DNA of 64,000 nt, from assembly GCA_023435985.1 (NCBI GenBank), contig JAEZKY010000331.1, positions 1 through 64,000 of the forward strand. Reading direction: 5' to 3'. The notes below the pieces were generated by a model. It was not told the DNA's origin, did no database searches, and was given only the letters and a program-made list of their open reading frames with translations. This DNA is from Bacillota bacterium (lineage in GTDB: Bacteria; Bacillota; Clostridia; Clostridiales; Clostridiaceae). Shown here one piece after another: positions 55,410 to 63,251 of the stretch (position 1 is its first letter; each line of letters begins with the position of its first letter). The position numbers and the translations under genes were made by a program.

Positions 55410-56201
55410 ATGAGAGAAAGAAAATATATAAAATTTAGAACTGATATGTATGAGGATACAAAATTTAAAATAATAGATACAAAGCCTAATAGAGATTTAA
55501 TTCACTATGTTTGGACAAGACTTGTGGCTTTAGCTGGGAAGGTTAATTTAGAAGGAGATTTGTATATGTCAAGAAATATACCATATACAGTAGAAACTTT
55601 AGCAATAGAATTTAACAGGGAAGCAGATCAAATAAGATCGGCTTTAGAAGTATTTATAGAATTAGAAATGATTGAACTAACAGAAGCTAAGGTTTATAGA
55701 GTGATAAATTTTGCAAAACACCAGAATATCAAAAGAACAGAAAAAAATAAATCTAAGAATGAGGCAGCAAAGTTAGAAGACATAAGTAAAGAAAAGCTTG
55801 AAAACAAAACTGAAGTAGATGAGCTAAACAGAGATAATAATACAAACAATGAAATTAAAGCAGAGGAAGGAAAGTTAGCAAAAGCTGGTGAAAGTAAAGA
55901 TAATAAGGATACACTAAATGTTGAAAGCTCAGGTGAGGAAAATAAAGAATTTACGGATGAATATATGATGAAAATTAATACTGATATGAATAAGGAAGCA
56001 CTAAGTAATAGTTCAAGAGATAAACCTCCTATAAATTTAGAGGTTAAAAAAAGCAAAAGAATAAATAAAAAAATGAAAAATGGAATCACCTGCGAAATTA
56101 CGGATCAAGAACTGCAGTCTGATGATGTAATATGCTGGGTTAGTGATGGAGAAATGTCTTTAGCTGAGGGCGATGAATTAGTATCTAAATGGGCATTTTA
56201 A
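55410..56201 (+). CDS. phage replisome organizer N-terminal domain protein
   Basis: A 263-residue protein. The first 110 residues (KYIKFRTDMYEDTKFKIIDT onwards) match the winged-helix Phage_rep_org_N domain. Here it is followed by a long low-complexity charged linker (about 110-215, rich in Lys, Glu, Asn) and a basic KKSKRINKKMKNG segment before the C-terminus. GAGGGGGA at 55393-55400 fits the ATG at 55410. The family is found in phage and chromosomal DnaD-like regulators. No other phage genes surround it, although a tRNA gene lies 280 bp downstream, so it may be a chromosomal DnaD-type paralogue or a prophage remnant. Confidence 0.75.
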   Translation: MRERKYIKFRTDMYEDTKFKIIDTKPNRDLIHYVWTRLVALAGKVNLEGDLYMSRNIPYTVETLAIEFNREADQIRSALEVFIELEMIELTEAKVYRVINFAKHQNIKRTEKNKSKNEAAKLEDISKEKLENKTEVDELNRDNNTNNEIKAEEGKLAKAGESKDNKDTLNVESSGEENKEFTDEYMMKINTDMNKEALSNSSRDKPPINLEVKKSKRINKKMKNGITCEITDQELQSDDVICWVSDGEMSLAEGDELVSKWAF

Positions 56202-56479
56202 CTAAAAAGGTATTGAATCTGAAGATTTACAAAGGTGATATATACACTGATTGTATGATTAAGAATATATATTCCTTGAACTGTAGCCTCATAAGAGTTT
56301 TTTCAAGCTATATTCATTAAATCTTTGTTCGTATTTATTTATACTAGAAACCACATACATATTTGTAATATCAATGGTCATAATATGTAAGAGGCAATTG
56401 AAATTGAGCTGATGAAGGCTGTTAAGAAAAAATTTATTGATTAATTTATAAATATGTTATATAATAAATCTTGTCGCTT

Positions 56480-56554
56480 AGGGGTATGGCTCAACGGTAG
56501 AGTAGTGGTCTCCAAAACCATTGGTTCTGGGTTCAAATCCTAGTGCCCCTGCCA
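56480..56554 (+). tRNA. tRNA-Trp (anticodon CCA), including CCA end
   Basis: AGGGGTA pairs with TGCCCCT as the acceptor stem, D-loop GCTCAACGGTAGAGT, anticodon loop CTCCAAA with CCA at positions 34-36, and TTC-containing T arm GGGTTCAAATCC. The 3' CCA is encoded (56552-56554). Confidence 0.96.
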
Positions 56555-56557
56555 CAA

Positions 56558-56589
56558 AGGTCGTAGTACGTTGTACTACGGCTTTTTTA
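56558..56589 (+). terminator. intrinsic terminator after tRNA-Trp
   Basis: CGTAGTAC pairs with GTACTACG around GTT, then GCTTTTTT. Confidence 0.92.
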
Positions 56590-57140
56590 TTTTTCAAAGA
56601 AAAGCTACCTGATAAAGTGGCTTATAGAGCCATTCTTCAGTGTGGGTAATGTTACCATGTGTTAGCTAATACTTGTTTGTGAGGGGCAATAAGGGACAAA
56701 AATGTACAGATTAGATTCAAAATGCGCTGGAAATTTTAAAATTGAAATAAAATTTTAAATAAGCTGTGCTTATTAGCTTTAAAAATTATTGATGAATATT
56801 TATTTAAAAGTGATCTTATGCATTTGTTAAGTATAGAAAATTCATTAACAAAATACCTTAGGACCATAGTTTTTTATACCCACAAATAGTTATTTGATAG
56901 AGGATTTATTGAACATTAATCTAAATTAATGTAATATATTATAATATAGAAATATATGTTAAATATTGAATTATATTTAAATGATGTTTTATTAATTTAT
57001 TGTATAAATATTTTCTAGCAATATAAATAAGATATTTACTATAAAACAGACTCTTAAAATAATAAGTAATAAGCCCTGTAATGTTAGACAACCCAATTAA
57101 GTCATTGCAGAGTCTAAAGAGAACTAACAACTGAATGCTA
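56590..57140. other. intergenic region after tRNA-Trp
   Basis: About 550 bp without a gene I can support. A hydrophobic opposite-strand frame at 56939-57130 has no ribosome site. The region could hold attachment or remnant sequence, but no tRNA-end repeat was found. Confidence 0.4.
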
Positions 57141-57142
57141 GT

Positions 57143-57161
57143 AATGTAATTGTATTACATT
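57143..57161. promoter_or_regulatory. AATGTAAT-TGT-ATTACATT palindrome before the RRNPP gene
   Basis: A perfect 8-bp inverted repeat, with further ATGTAATA (about 57162-57170) and ATTACATT (about 57191-57199) copies nearby. It lies 100 bp before the regulator gene and may be its own binding site. Confidence 0.55.
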
Positions 57162-57258
57162 TATGTAATAATGTCTATGATATAAAATAAAATTACATTA
57201 TGTATAAATTTTTCATTTGGTTTTTAGCATCTCTGTAAAGAGAGAGGGGAAAACATAA

Positions 57259-58578
57259 ATGTTTGATAATGAAATTATTAAACAAGGTGAAAGGTTAAAA
57301 AAGATAAGACAAATAATTCTTGGAGCAACTCAGGAGGAGATTTCAGAAGGTATATGCACAAAAACTATGATAAGTCTAATCGAGAATGATAAAAAAAGAT
57401 TAAATTTTAAATTAGCTACTGGAATTGCTGGAAATTTAAATAAAATTGCAAAAAAGAAAGGACTGGATATATCTTTAATTACTCCAAAGGAATTAATGGA
57501 AAATGAAGATGAAAAAGCAAATTATATTTTTAAAAATCAAATTTTAAATGAATTAAAAGAAATTAAAAGAATAGATTTGTTCGAACAAAAGTTTATGGAA
57601 GCTGAAGAACTAATTGAAAAGTATAATATTGAAGATAATAAAAAAATAGAACTGTATAAATTAGCTGATTATTTCTATTACTATAGACATAGATATTCTA
57701 AAAGTGATCAAATGTGTGATCTTGGATTAAAGGTAAGTATTAATTCCCAAAATAGTTTTGAGGAGATAAGTTTTTATATATATAAATCTAGAACTAATAT
57801 ATTTACAAGAAATTATATTAAAGCATTGCAACAATTGGATTACGCAGAAAAACTAAATGGTAGTATAGTAAATGATGAGCTTTCTATAATGATATTGTAT
57901 TACAAGGCGCTGGCATATAAAAAGCTAGGCGAATATGATAGTGCTTTAGAATGTTTTAAAATACTATGGAAATTTGAAATTAAGGATTGCGATATGTTAT
58001 TAAGGGCGAAAATGAACTGTGCCAATTGTTTTAGTGATACTTATAAATTCGATGAAGCCGAAAAACAATACAAAGAAACATTAAATCTTGCTATGAAATA
58101 TGATGATAAAGATATTATAGCTGCAGCTTATAGAAATTTATCTGAATTATATTTCAATAAAGGAAAATACAAAGATGCCGCAGAATATATAAAAGTCTGT
58201 CTAAAAAATCATCCTGAAAATCGATATATTAGTGAAACCCTTTGTTTTTCAGCTAAAGTTCTTAGTCATGTAAATGAAGAATTTGAGATGTATCTCTTAC
58301 GGGCATTAGAAATATGTGAGAAAGATGATAGGGAAGATTTAATCTTAATTGAACAAGTGATTTATGAGCTGGTGCTAATTTATATAAAAAAAGAAGATAA
58401 GGAAAATTTAGTACTAATGGCAGATAAAGCAAAAGAATTAAATATAGATTATTCTTTAATTTATTTAGAAATTGGAGAGTATTATAGAGGACGAAATGAA
58501 GAAAAGAGTAGATATTTTATTAGGAAATCAAAAGAAAAAATGAAACAGATCAAAAAATTTTTAACAAATTCTTTATAG
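57259..58578 (+). CDS. RRNPP-type peptide-responsive transcriptional regulator
   Basis: A 439-residue cytoplasmic protein. An N-terminal HTH (about 10-60) contains ATQEEISEGICTKTMISLIE. A C-terminal series of TPR-like helices follows, with visible units such as YKALAYKKLGEYDSALECFK, ANCFSDTYKFDEAEKQYKET and RNLSELYFNKGKYKDAAEYI. This is the layout of PlcR/Rgg/NprR and clostridial Qss regulators, which bind a secreted and re-imported peptide. A gene for a short exported peptide follows 74 bp downstream in the same direction. AGAGGGGAAAAC precedes the ATG. The peptide it binds is probably the C-terminal part of that product. Confidence 0.88.
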   Translation: MFDNEIIKQGERLKKIRQIILGATQEEISEGICTKTMISLIENDKKRLNFKLATGIAGNLNKIAKKKGLDISLITPKELMENEDEKANYIFKNQILNELKEIKRIDLFEQKFMEAEELIEKYNIEDNKKIELYKLADYFYYYRHRYSKSDQMCDLGLKVSINSQNSFEEISFYIYKSRTNIFTRNYIKALQQLDYAEKLNGSIVNDELSIMILYYKALAYKKLGEYDSALECFKILWKFEIKDCDMLLRAKMNCANCFSDTYKFDEAEKQYKETLNLAMKYDDKDIIAAAYRNLSELYFNKGKYKDAAEYIKVCLKNHPENRYISETLCFSAKVLSHVNEEFEMYLLRALEICEKDDREDLILIEQVIYELVLIYIKKEDKENLVLMADKAKELNIDYSLIYLEIGEYYRGRNEEKSRYFIRKSKEKMKQIKKFLTNSL

Positions 58579-58593
58579 CATATTTCAATATTA

Positions 58594-58602
58594 TGGTATA
58601 AT
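58594..58602 (+). promoter_or_regulatory. extended -10 promoter of the pro-peptide gene
   Basis: TGGTATAAT is an extended -10 (TGnTATAAT) located just after the regulator stop codon and 51 bp before the pro-peptide ATG. It gives the peptide gene its own promoter. A homologous but changed copy (TATTACAAT) lies at about 59121. Confidence 0.6.
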
Positions 58603-58652
58603 GTTAAATGAAGTATTCATTGCCTTAATTAGACTTTTCTAGGGGGAAATTT

Positions 58653-58814
58653 ATGAAAAAAATTATATTAGCAGCAATAGCAGTATCAATGTTATTAACA
58701 AATGTCGCCTTTGCTTCAAGTAAAACTACACATACTAATAGCACTAAAAATGGTGCGGTGTCTAGTGTGAAGCAAAATAATGTATATCATTTAGATTCAC
58801 AAGATATGGATTGA
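58653..58814 (+). CDS. secreted signal pro-peptide, partner of the RRNPP regulator
   Basis: A 53-residue gene product. Residues 1-21 (MKKIILAAIAVSMLLTNVAF then A) form a clear Sec signal peptide ending AFA. The remaining 32 residues are a polar Ser/Thr/Asn/Lys segment ending VYHLDSQDMD. AGGGGGA at 58641-58647 precedes the ATG. Small size, signal sequence and position directly behind an RRNPP regulator match pheromone precursors such as PapR, NprX and clostridial QssP. The mature peptide is probably a short stretch near the C-terminus. The homologous copy at 59180 keeps VSSVK but differs strongly at the end. Confidence 0.8.
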   Translation: MKKIILAAIAVSMLLTNVAFASSKTTHTNSTKNGAVSSVKQNNVYHLDSQDMD

Positions 58815-59179
58815 TAATAAAATCAACAAAAATATAATGTAAAAGATATGAGAAAGTTAAGTGGAGTTCTAGATAATTTGCTTAGCTTTTTTAATTTATA
58901 GAATAGAAAAAGCATATAGATAAATGATTTTGTAATAAAGATTTTAAATAAAGAAATAAGTAGGTTGATAGAATTATATAAATTATTATTTGATTCATGC
59001 AGAAATTATAAAGTATTATATATATGAAAAAGGGAAGAAAACAACTATTTCAATAATTAATTGACAAACTTAAGGAGACTAAAATATTTAAAAAATTTTT
59101 TATCGCAAATTTCGGCATTATATTACAATGTTAAATGAAGCATTTGTCAATTTGGTTAACTTTTTTATGTGAGAAATTT

Positions 59180-59339
59180 ATGAAAAAAACTATATTGCAG
59201 GTAGTAGTGAAAAGAACACTATTAATAAAGGTTGCATTTGTTTCAACTAAAACTTATATACTAATACTGCAAAAATAGCACAGTATCTAGTGTAAAGCGC
59301 AATAGTGAGACTCGTGTAAATACACAAAATCCAAATTAA
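59180..59339 (+). pseudogene. degenerate second pro-peptide copy
   Basis: MKKTILQVVVKRTLLIKVAF followed by VSTKT corresponds to the start of the 58653 product. The frame then runs into TAG at 59276-59278. Beyond that, another frame continues the homology (STVSSVKRN... matching AVSSVKQNN...) to a TAA at 59337-59339. The upstream DNA (ATGTTAAATGAAGCATTTGTCA at about 59128) also matches the upstream DNA of the first copy, so a whole unit was duplicated. The charged residues in the former hydrophobic core (VKRTLL) suggest the signal peptide is damaged as well. The ribosome site GAGAAA is weak. Confidence 0.75.
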
Positions 59340-59522
59340 AAACAATAAAAGAGTATATAAAATATTGCAAAGACATGCTAAAAAGTGGAATAAGTTTAAC
59401 AGAATTCAAGTGAATTTTGTTAAACTTTTTTAAATTTGTAAAACTTCAGAGATATTTATATAATTAAGTTCGTAATATGTATTTAAAATAAATTAAGCTA
59501 AATAAGCAGATATTGCTAAGAA

Positions 59523-59615
59523 TTGAATTCAGATGATGTATTAGAAATAAGTAAAAGATTGGATGAAATTATTGTTGAGGCGTACAAAGAACAACTCAAT
59601 ATAAATAATAAATAA
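59523..59615 (+). pseudogene. Spo0E-like phosphatase fragment
   Basis: NSDDVLEISKRLDEIIVEAY is the second helix of Spo0E-like aspartyl-phosphate phosphatases (consensus SxxLDxxI). Only about 30 codons are open; a TAA at 59517-59519 blocks the frame just before, and no ATG is available (TTG at 59523). The first helix is not seen in another frame. It could be a truncated remnant of a small sporulation regulator. Confidence 0.5.
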
Positions 59616-59639
59616 TATTTAGAGAAAGGTGAGGCTTTA

Positions 59640-59843
59640 ATGGTAATTAGAGAGTCAATCGAAATATATCGAGAAGATACTTCAATTGAAAAGTTTAAAA
59701 AGGAAATTGAATTATTAAAAAGTGCTGGATACAAAGTATTTAATGAAAGCAACGATCATGTACGTTTTTTACAATCCACTACTGTAGTTGATTCAAATTT
59801 ACTTCATAATAAAAAATTACAAGTAAAAAATTACAAGCAGTAA
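59640..59843 (+). CDS. small hypothetical protein
   Basis: A 67-residue charged, soluble protein (MVIRESIEIYREDTSIEKFK...). AAAGGTGAGG at about 59624-59633 supports the ATG. No family is recognised. It lies 25 bp after the Spo0E-like fragment and may have been its operon partner. The terminator at 60088 is the first one downstream. Confidence 0.5.
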   Translation: MVIRESIEIYREDTSIEKFKKEIELLKSAGYKVFNESNDHVRFLQSTTVVDSNLLHNKKLQVKNYKQ

Positions 59844-60087
59844 TTAAGTTATATACGGTTTTTCTAGCATTTTGTTGAATTTCTTTTTCTATTCTAAAAG
59901 AATTAATAAAATGGGACACAACGGGGACGCTTTAAAAATTTGAGAGTGGATTTAAGTACACTTGAATAAAAGTGTATGAGCATTCCCAATTGAAGGCAAG
60001 TTAACATTTTTGATTTGCCTGCTATAGAAGTTATAAAGCAAAAAGAAATAATTATTAAGTTTTATGGATTATAGAATAATCAATTTA
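59844..60087. other. intergenic region with a REP-like fragment
   Basis: No gene seen. GGGACACAACGGGGACG at about 59933-59949 resembles the GC-rich repeat often found near clostridial REP-type transposase genes. It is the only GC-rich segment here. Confidence 0.35.
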
Positions 60088-60132
60088 AAATGTATCAGCA
60101 TACAATTATTGGATGCTGATACATTTGTTTTT
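60088..60132 (+). terminator. intrinsic terminator
   Basis: AAATGTATCAGCAT pairs with ATGCTGATACATTT around ACAATTATTGG, then GTTTTT. Confidence 0.9.
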
Positions 60133-60197
60133 AAAAATTTAGCAAAGAGATGTAGTTGTTGTATTAATGTGATTTATCTAGAAGGAGTGAAATATTG

Positions 60198-60455
60198 ATG
60201 TCTACTTTTAGTATTAATGATAATCCATTTGGAATGATTTTAATTATCTTTCCACTGCTTACATTTATAGCATCCTTAATTTTACAAATTTTAATTAAGA
60301 AAAAAGTAATTATTTTAGGTGTTGTTTTTATAGGATATTTAATTGTTACATTTACTTTATTTAATTCAACTTTCCTAATATGGTGTTTTGTTTACACGGG
60401 TATATCATTAGTTGGAACATTTAGTGCAGATTCAATTCTTAAATATAAGGAATAA
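60198..60455 (+). CDS. small membrane protein, DUF2651-like
   Basis: An 85-residue protein with three hydrophobic segments (about 12-32, 36-56, 60-80). NPFGMILIIFPLLTFIASLI and FNSTFLIWCFVYTGISLVG resemble the DUF2651 family of Firmicutes. The role is unknown. AAGGAGTG at 60182-60189 fits the ATG at 60198. Confidence 0.65.
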   Translation: MSTFSINDNPFGMILIIFPLLTFIASLILQILIKKKVIILGVVFIGYLIVTFTLFNSTFLIWCFVYTGISLVGTFSADSILKYKE

Positions 60456-60600
60456 CATATTCTTAACTTAAAAGTTTCTGCTGTATCCTCATCTCGCCTT
60501 TGGTTTATCATCAAGCTTGTGGATTCTCCATATACTACGATTATGTCAACAGGCAATAAGTGGTCTTTATTGCTGTTACACAAAAAGATAGAAGCGCAGC
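60456..60600. other. AT-intermediate gap, possible gene remnant
   Basis: The bases (TCCTCATCTCGCCTTTGG onwards) look more GC-rich than nearby intergenic DNA and give short open stretches in several frames, but none has a start with a ribosome site. An insertion-element remnant is possible; not identified. Confidence 0.3.
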
Positions 60601-60615
60601 TATTAAAGCAATACG

Positions 60616-60999
60616 CTATTTTATAATAATTTTTTCATTAAAATCAGAAATTAAATATTGTTTTGAGCATTTTTTTACAAAGTCTTCAAAGTTATCTGCC
60701 TTAGTTGAAGTAATTTCAGTAAATTTTAAATCATTAATATAAAACTTAGTATATTTCTCTAATGAAAACTTAGGAGCTTTAGCAATATCGACAATTTCAT
60801 CTTCGATGCCTTCAAGTTGTAATTTGACTAAATCTATATCTAAGTTTTCGTTAAATAAATGGACTCTATCCCAATTTTGGGTTGAAATTAAAGCGGTTTC
60901 TTTTGTATCTCTATTAAATAATAAAATAGCTAATGTTATGCAGTCCTTTGAAACCAAAGATGGATGATGGCATAAAATAGAATAATCAATATTAAACAT
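60616..60999 (-). CDS. DUF3037-like protein
   Basis: A 127-residue soluble protein starting MFNIDYSILCHHPSLVSKDC. The pattern (a short strand, then FNRDTKETALISTQNWDRVH) resembles DUF3037, a family found beside HipA-like kinases. The function is unknown. It follows the kinase gene by 11 bp on the same strand, so the two are one operon. AGGAAGTG lies just upstream of the ATG. Confidence 0.7.
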   Translation of the reverse strand: MFNIDYSILCHHPSLVSKDCITLAILLFNRDTKETALISTQNWDRVHLFNENLDIDLVKLQLEGIEDEIVDIAKAPKFSLEKYTKFYINDLKFTEITSTKADNFEDFVKKCSKQYLISDFNEKIIIK

Positions 61000-61010
61000 G
61001 AAATCACTTC

Positions 61011-61817
61011 CTAATAATTAGTATTTACAATTAAATCTGCATAGTAGTCAATATGCTCCATTCTATACAATAAATATTGAATTAATGTCTTTAATTCATT
61101 TTTATTATGTTCAAATACTTCAGGGATTTTATCAACGATACTTTCCAAAAAGTCTTTTGTTAAATTTTCTTTGAAATAATCTACTGTTTCTTTCATAACA
61201 TTAAGGTCAAGATTTAAGACTGATTTGAATTTTGCATAGTGGTACCAATTATCAGCCATTATAGCAGAATCTTTAAAATCTTCATCTATAATTTTATATT
61301 CAAGTGCGTGGGTATTCCATAACGCTTCTAGATTAAAAGTATGACTATGATCTATAATGTATAGTTGTCTATTGGATTTTGAAAGTGAAATAAGAAGATT
61401 ACCCTTATTTCTATCTTTATTATAAATTAAATGATCAAATAACATTAATTTAGGCAATAACCATTCATAATTACTTGCAAGTTGCAGCATTTTGCTTGAG
61501 GTTACTACGGTAACAGGCTCCAAAAATTCTGAACAAAAGGCTAATCCAAAACAGGAATCAGAAAAGTCCTCTAGGTCTAATACTTTTTTAGATATTACTG
61601 TATTTGCATCTATAATCCCTAATTTTGCATCAGGAATTGGAAAGTTTAATTTTTTAGCTATGTAATGACAAACCAATTCATTTATTAAAGTTTTATTTCC
61701 TTCAATATTATTGAAGGTTTTTATAATATAATTTTTATTATTAACAACTCCAAGTATAGGAATAGTAGCTCCATTGCCTATTGGATATAATAATTCATCT
61801 ACATGATACGTGTCCAA
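61011..61817 (-). CDS. HipA-like kinase
   Basis: A 268-residue kinase of the HipA_2-like type. The N-lobe contains GNGATIPILGVVNNKNYIIK with the ATP-binding Lys and a helix INELVCHYIAKKL with Glu. The catalytic loop is FDHLIYNKDRNKGNLLIS (Asp and Asn) and the metal Asp is in LYIIDHSHTFN. So the catalytic residues are intact. Full-length HipA has about 440 residues, and this shorter form has no HipB-like DNA-binding partner. It pairs with the DUF3037-like gene downstream. AGGAGG lies before its start. Its target is unknown; phosphorylation of a protein or tRNA synthetase is only an analogy with HipA. Confidence 0.78.
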   Translation of the reverse strand: MDTYHVDELLYPIGNGATIPILGVVNNKNYIIKTFNNIEGNKTLINELVCHYIAKKLNFPIPDAKLGIIDANTVISKKVLDLEDFSDSCFGLAFCSEFLEPVTVVTSSKMLQLASNYEWLLPKLMLFDHLIYNKDRNKGNLLISLSKSNRQLYIIDHSHTFNLEALWNTHALEYKIIDEDFKDSAIMADNWYHYAKFKSVLNLDLNVMKETVDYFKENLTKDFLESIVDKIPEVFEHNKNELKTLIQYLLYRMEHIDYYADLIVNTNY

Positions 61818-62086
61818 CTTTTAATCCTCCTATACATAGTCCGATAATTATAGTTAAAAGATAAGTGTGTTAATTATATCATATTTTATATGAATAAGTG
61901 GGAATTATTAAATTTAGATAGTAGCATTAATGCATTTAAGGTATTTAATAATGTTTGGCGCAATTAGCAAGTAACTTGTCGTATTGTGCTAGTTACATGA
62001 TCATATTTAATAGGTATAATGTAATAAATGTTTAACTAGCAAGGTAAATGTAATTATAGCTAAATTAGTGAATATGTAAATATTTA
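61818..62086. promoter_or_regulatory. divergent promoter region of the HipA-like and AraC genes
   Basis: About 270 bp with TATAAT-like sequences on both strands and no gene. No operator is recognised. Confidence 0.35.
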
Positions 62087-62102
62087 AAGGAGGGGATTAT
62101 GC

Positions 62103-63107
62103 ATGACATCTCATGCCCGAATTAAAATCACGACAGGATTTTGGGAAAGTTTATATCAATTAGGAATTGATGCTAAGCATGTAGTTAGAAAAGCACGGCT
62201 ACCGCTTACAATTATTACAGCTCCTTTTGTAACAACCACTCAATATTTTGCAATCTGGAAAGCTTATTCAGATATTATTGATGATACTGCTGAGGGTATT
62301 ATTAAGCTTGCGACCGCATTTGATGCAGCCCATTATCCACCCACTGTCCTAGCAACTTATCACGCTCGCGATTATCGTGATGCATTAAAGCGAATGGCTA
62401 GATATAAGCAACTGTGCCCTCCTGAAGGTTTGCACATTACCGAAAAAGGTGATGAGTGCACAATAGAATTGGAATGGTTGTATGTTGAACAGTCTGGTCC
62501 ACCGATTTTGGTTGGTATTACACTGGCATTTCTTTTGGAGTTAGGTCGCAGGGGCACAGCTCAACCTTTAATGGCTAAGTTAGTAGAATTTTCTGATTCT
62601 ATGGGCAATGTAGAGGTGCTTGAAGCTTACTTTGGCTGCTGCGTTAAGACCGGTGCAAATTGTAATCGCTTGACGTTACATCGAGGAGATTTGGACCGCC
62701 CATTTGTTTCATACAATGCAGAGTTGTTAGAGATTCTGACTCCAGTACTGGAACAATCGTTGGATGAGCGACAACGCAGTTATTCAATTACTGAAATGGT
62801 CAAGTGGATTGTAAAGCGTAGCCTAACCGGAGGGTGTCCAGATATTCAGACTGTCGCGAGTGAACTAGGAATGAGTAATCGCACATTGCAGCGCCGTCTT
62901 ATTGATGAAGGTACGAGCTTTAAGAATATATTGACACAAGTAAGGCATGAGCAGGCAATAGAGTACTTGACAGACTTATCTCTCGACATTAAAGAAGTAG
63001 CCTTCATGATTGGATATGAAGACAAAAATTCATTCTACCGCGCTTTTCGACTTTGGGAAGGTGATACTCCTTCAAATTGGCGTGCTGAACATTTAGGCAA
63101 AAATTAG
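62103..63107 (+). CDS. AraC-family transcriptional regulator
   Basis: A 334-residue regulator. The N-terminal about 190 residues match the Arabinose_bd-type ligand domain (QYFAIWKAYSDIIDDTAEGI onwards). The C-terminal AraC HTH pair (about 235-330) has VASELGMSNRTLQRRLIDEG and VAFMIGYEDKNSFYRAFRLW. AGGAGGGG at 62088-62095 fits the ATG. It uses CGC, CTG and ACC codons more than its neighbours and the family is common in proteobacteria, so acquisition by transfer is likely. The next gene, an SDR, lies 144 bp downstream and is the probable target. Confidence 0.85.
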   Translation: MTSHARIKITTGFWESLYQLGIDAKHVVRKARLPLTIITAPFVTTTQYFAIWKAYSDIIDDTAEGIIKLATAFDAAHYPPTVLATYHARDYRDALKRMARYKQLCPPEGLHITEKGDECTIELEWLYVEQSGPPILVGITLAFLLELGRRGTAQPLMAKLVEFSDSMGNVEVLEAYFGCCVKTGANCNRLTLHRGDLDRPFVSYNAELLEILTPVLEQSLDERQRSYSITEMVKWIVKRSLTGGCPDIQTVASELGMSNRTLQRRLIDEGTSFKNILTQVRHEQAIEYLTDLSLDIKEVAFMIGYEDKNSFYRAFRLWEGDTPSNWRAEHLGKN

Positions 63108-63251
63108 ATAAATTGACTTTGTCTTAAGAGCAAAATATTTAACAATATATTACAAAAAAGTTAATCTAATAAAAATTACAAAAGAATAAGAATGTTTGTT
63201 TAAATTAACTTTTTAAAATCTTAATAAGTAATTTAAAAGGAGAAATATACC

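Noticed and set aside
55694..56089. Minus-strand Ser/Leu-rich frame under the replisome-organizer-type gene
   Set aside because: Mirror of the charged linker of the plus-strand protein.
56480..57258. Integrated element at tRNA-Trp
   Set aside because: No integrase gene, no repeat of the tRNA 3' end and no mobile genes were found downstream.
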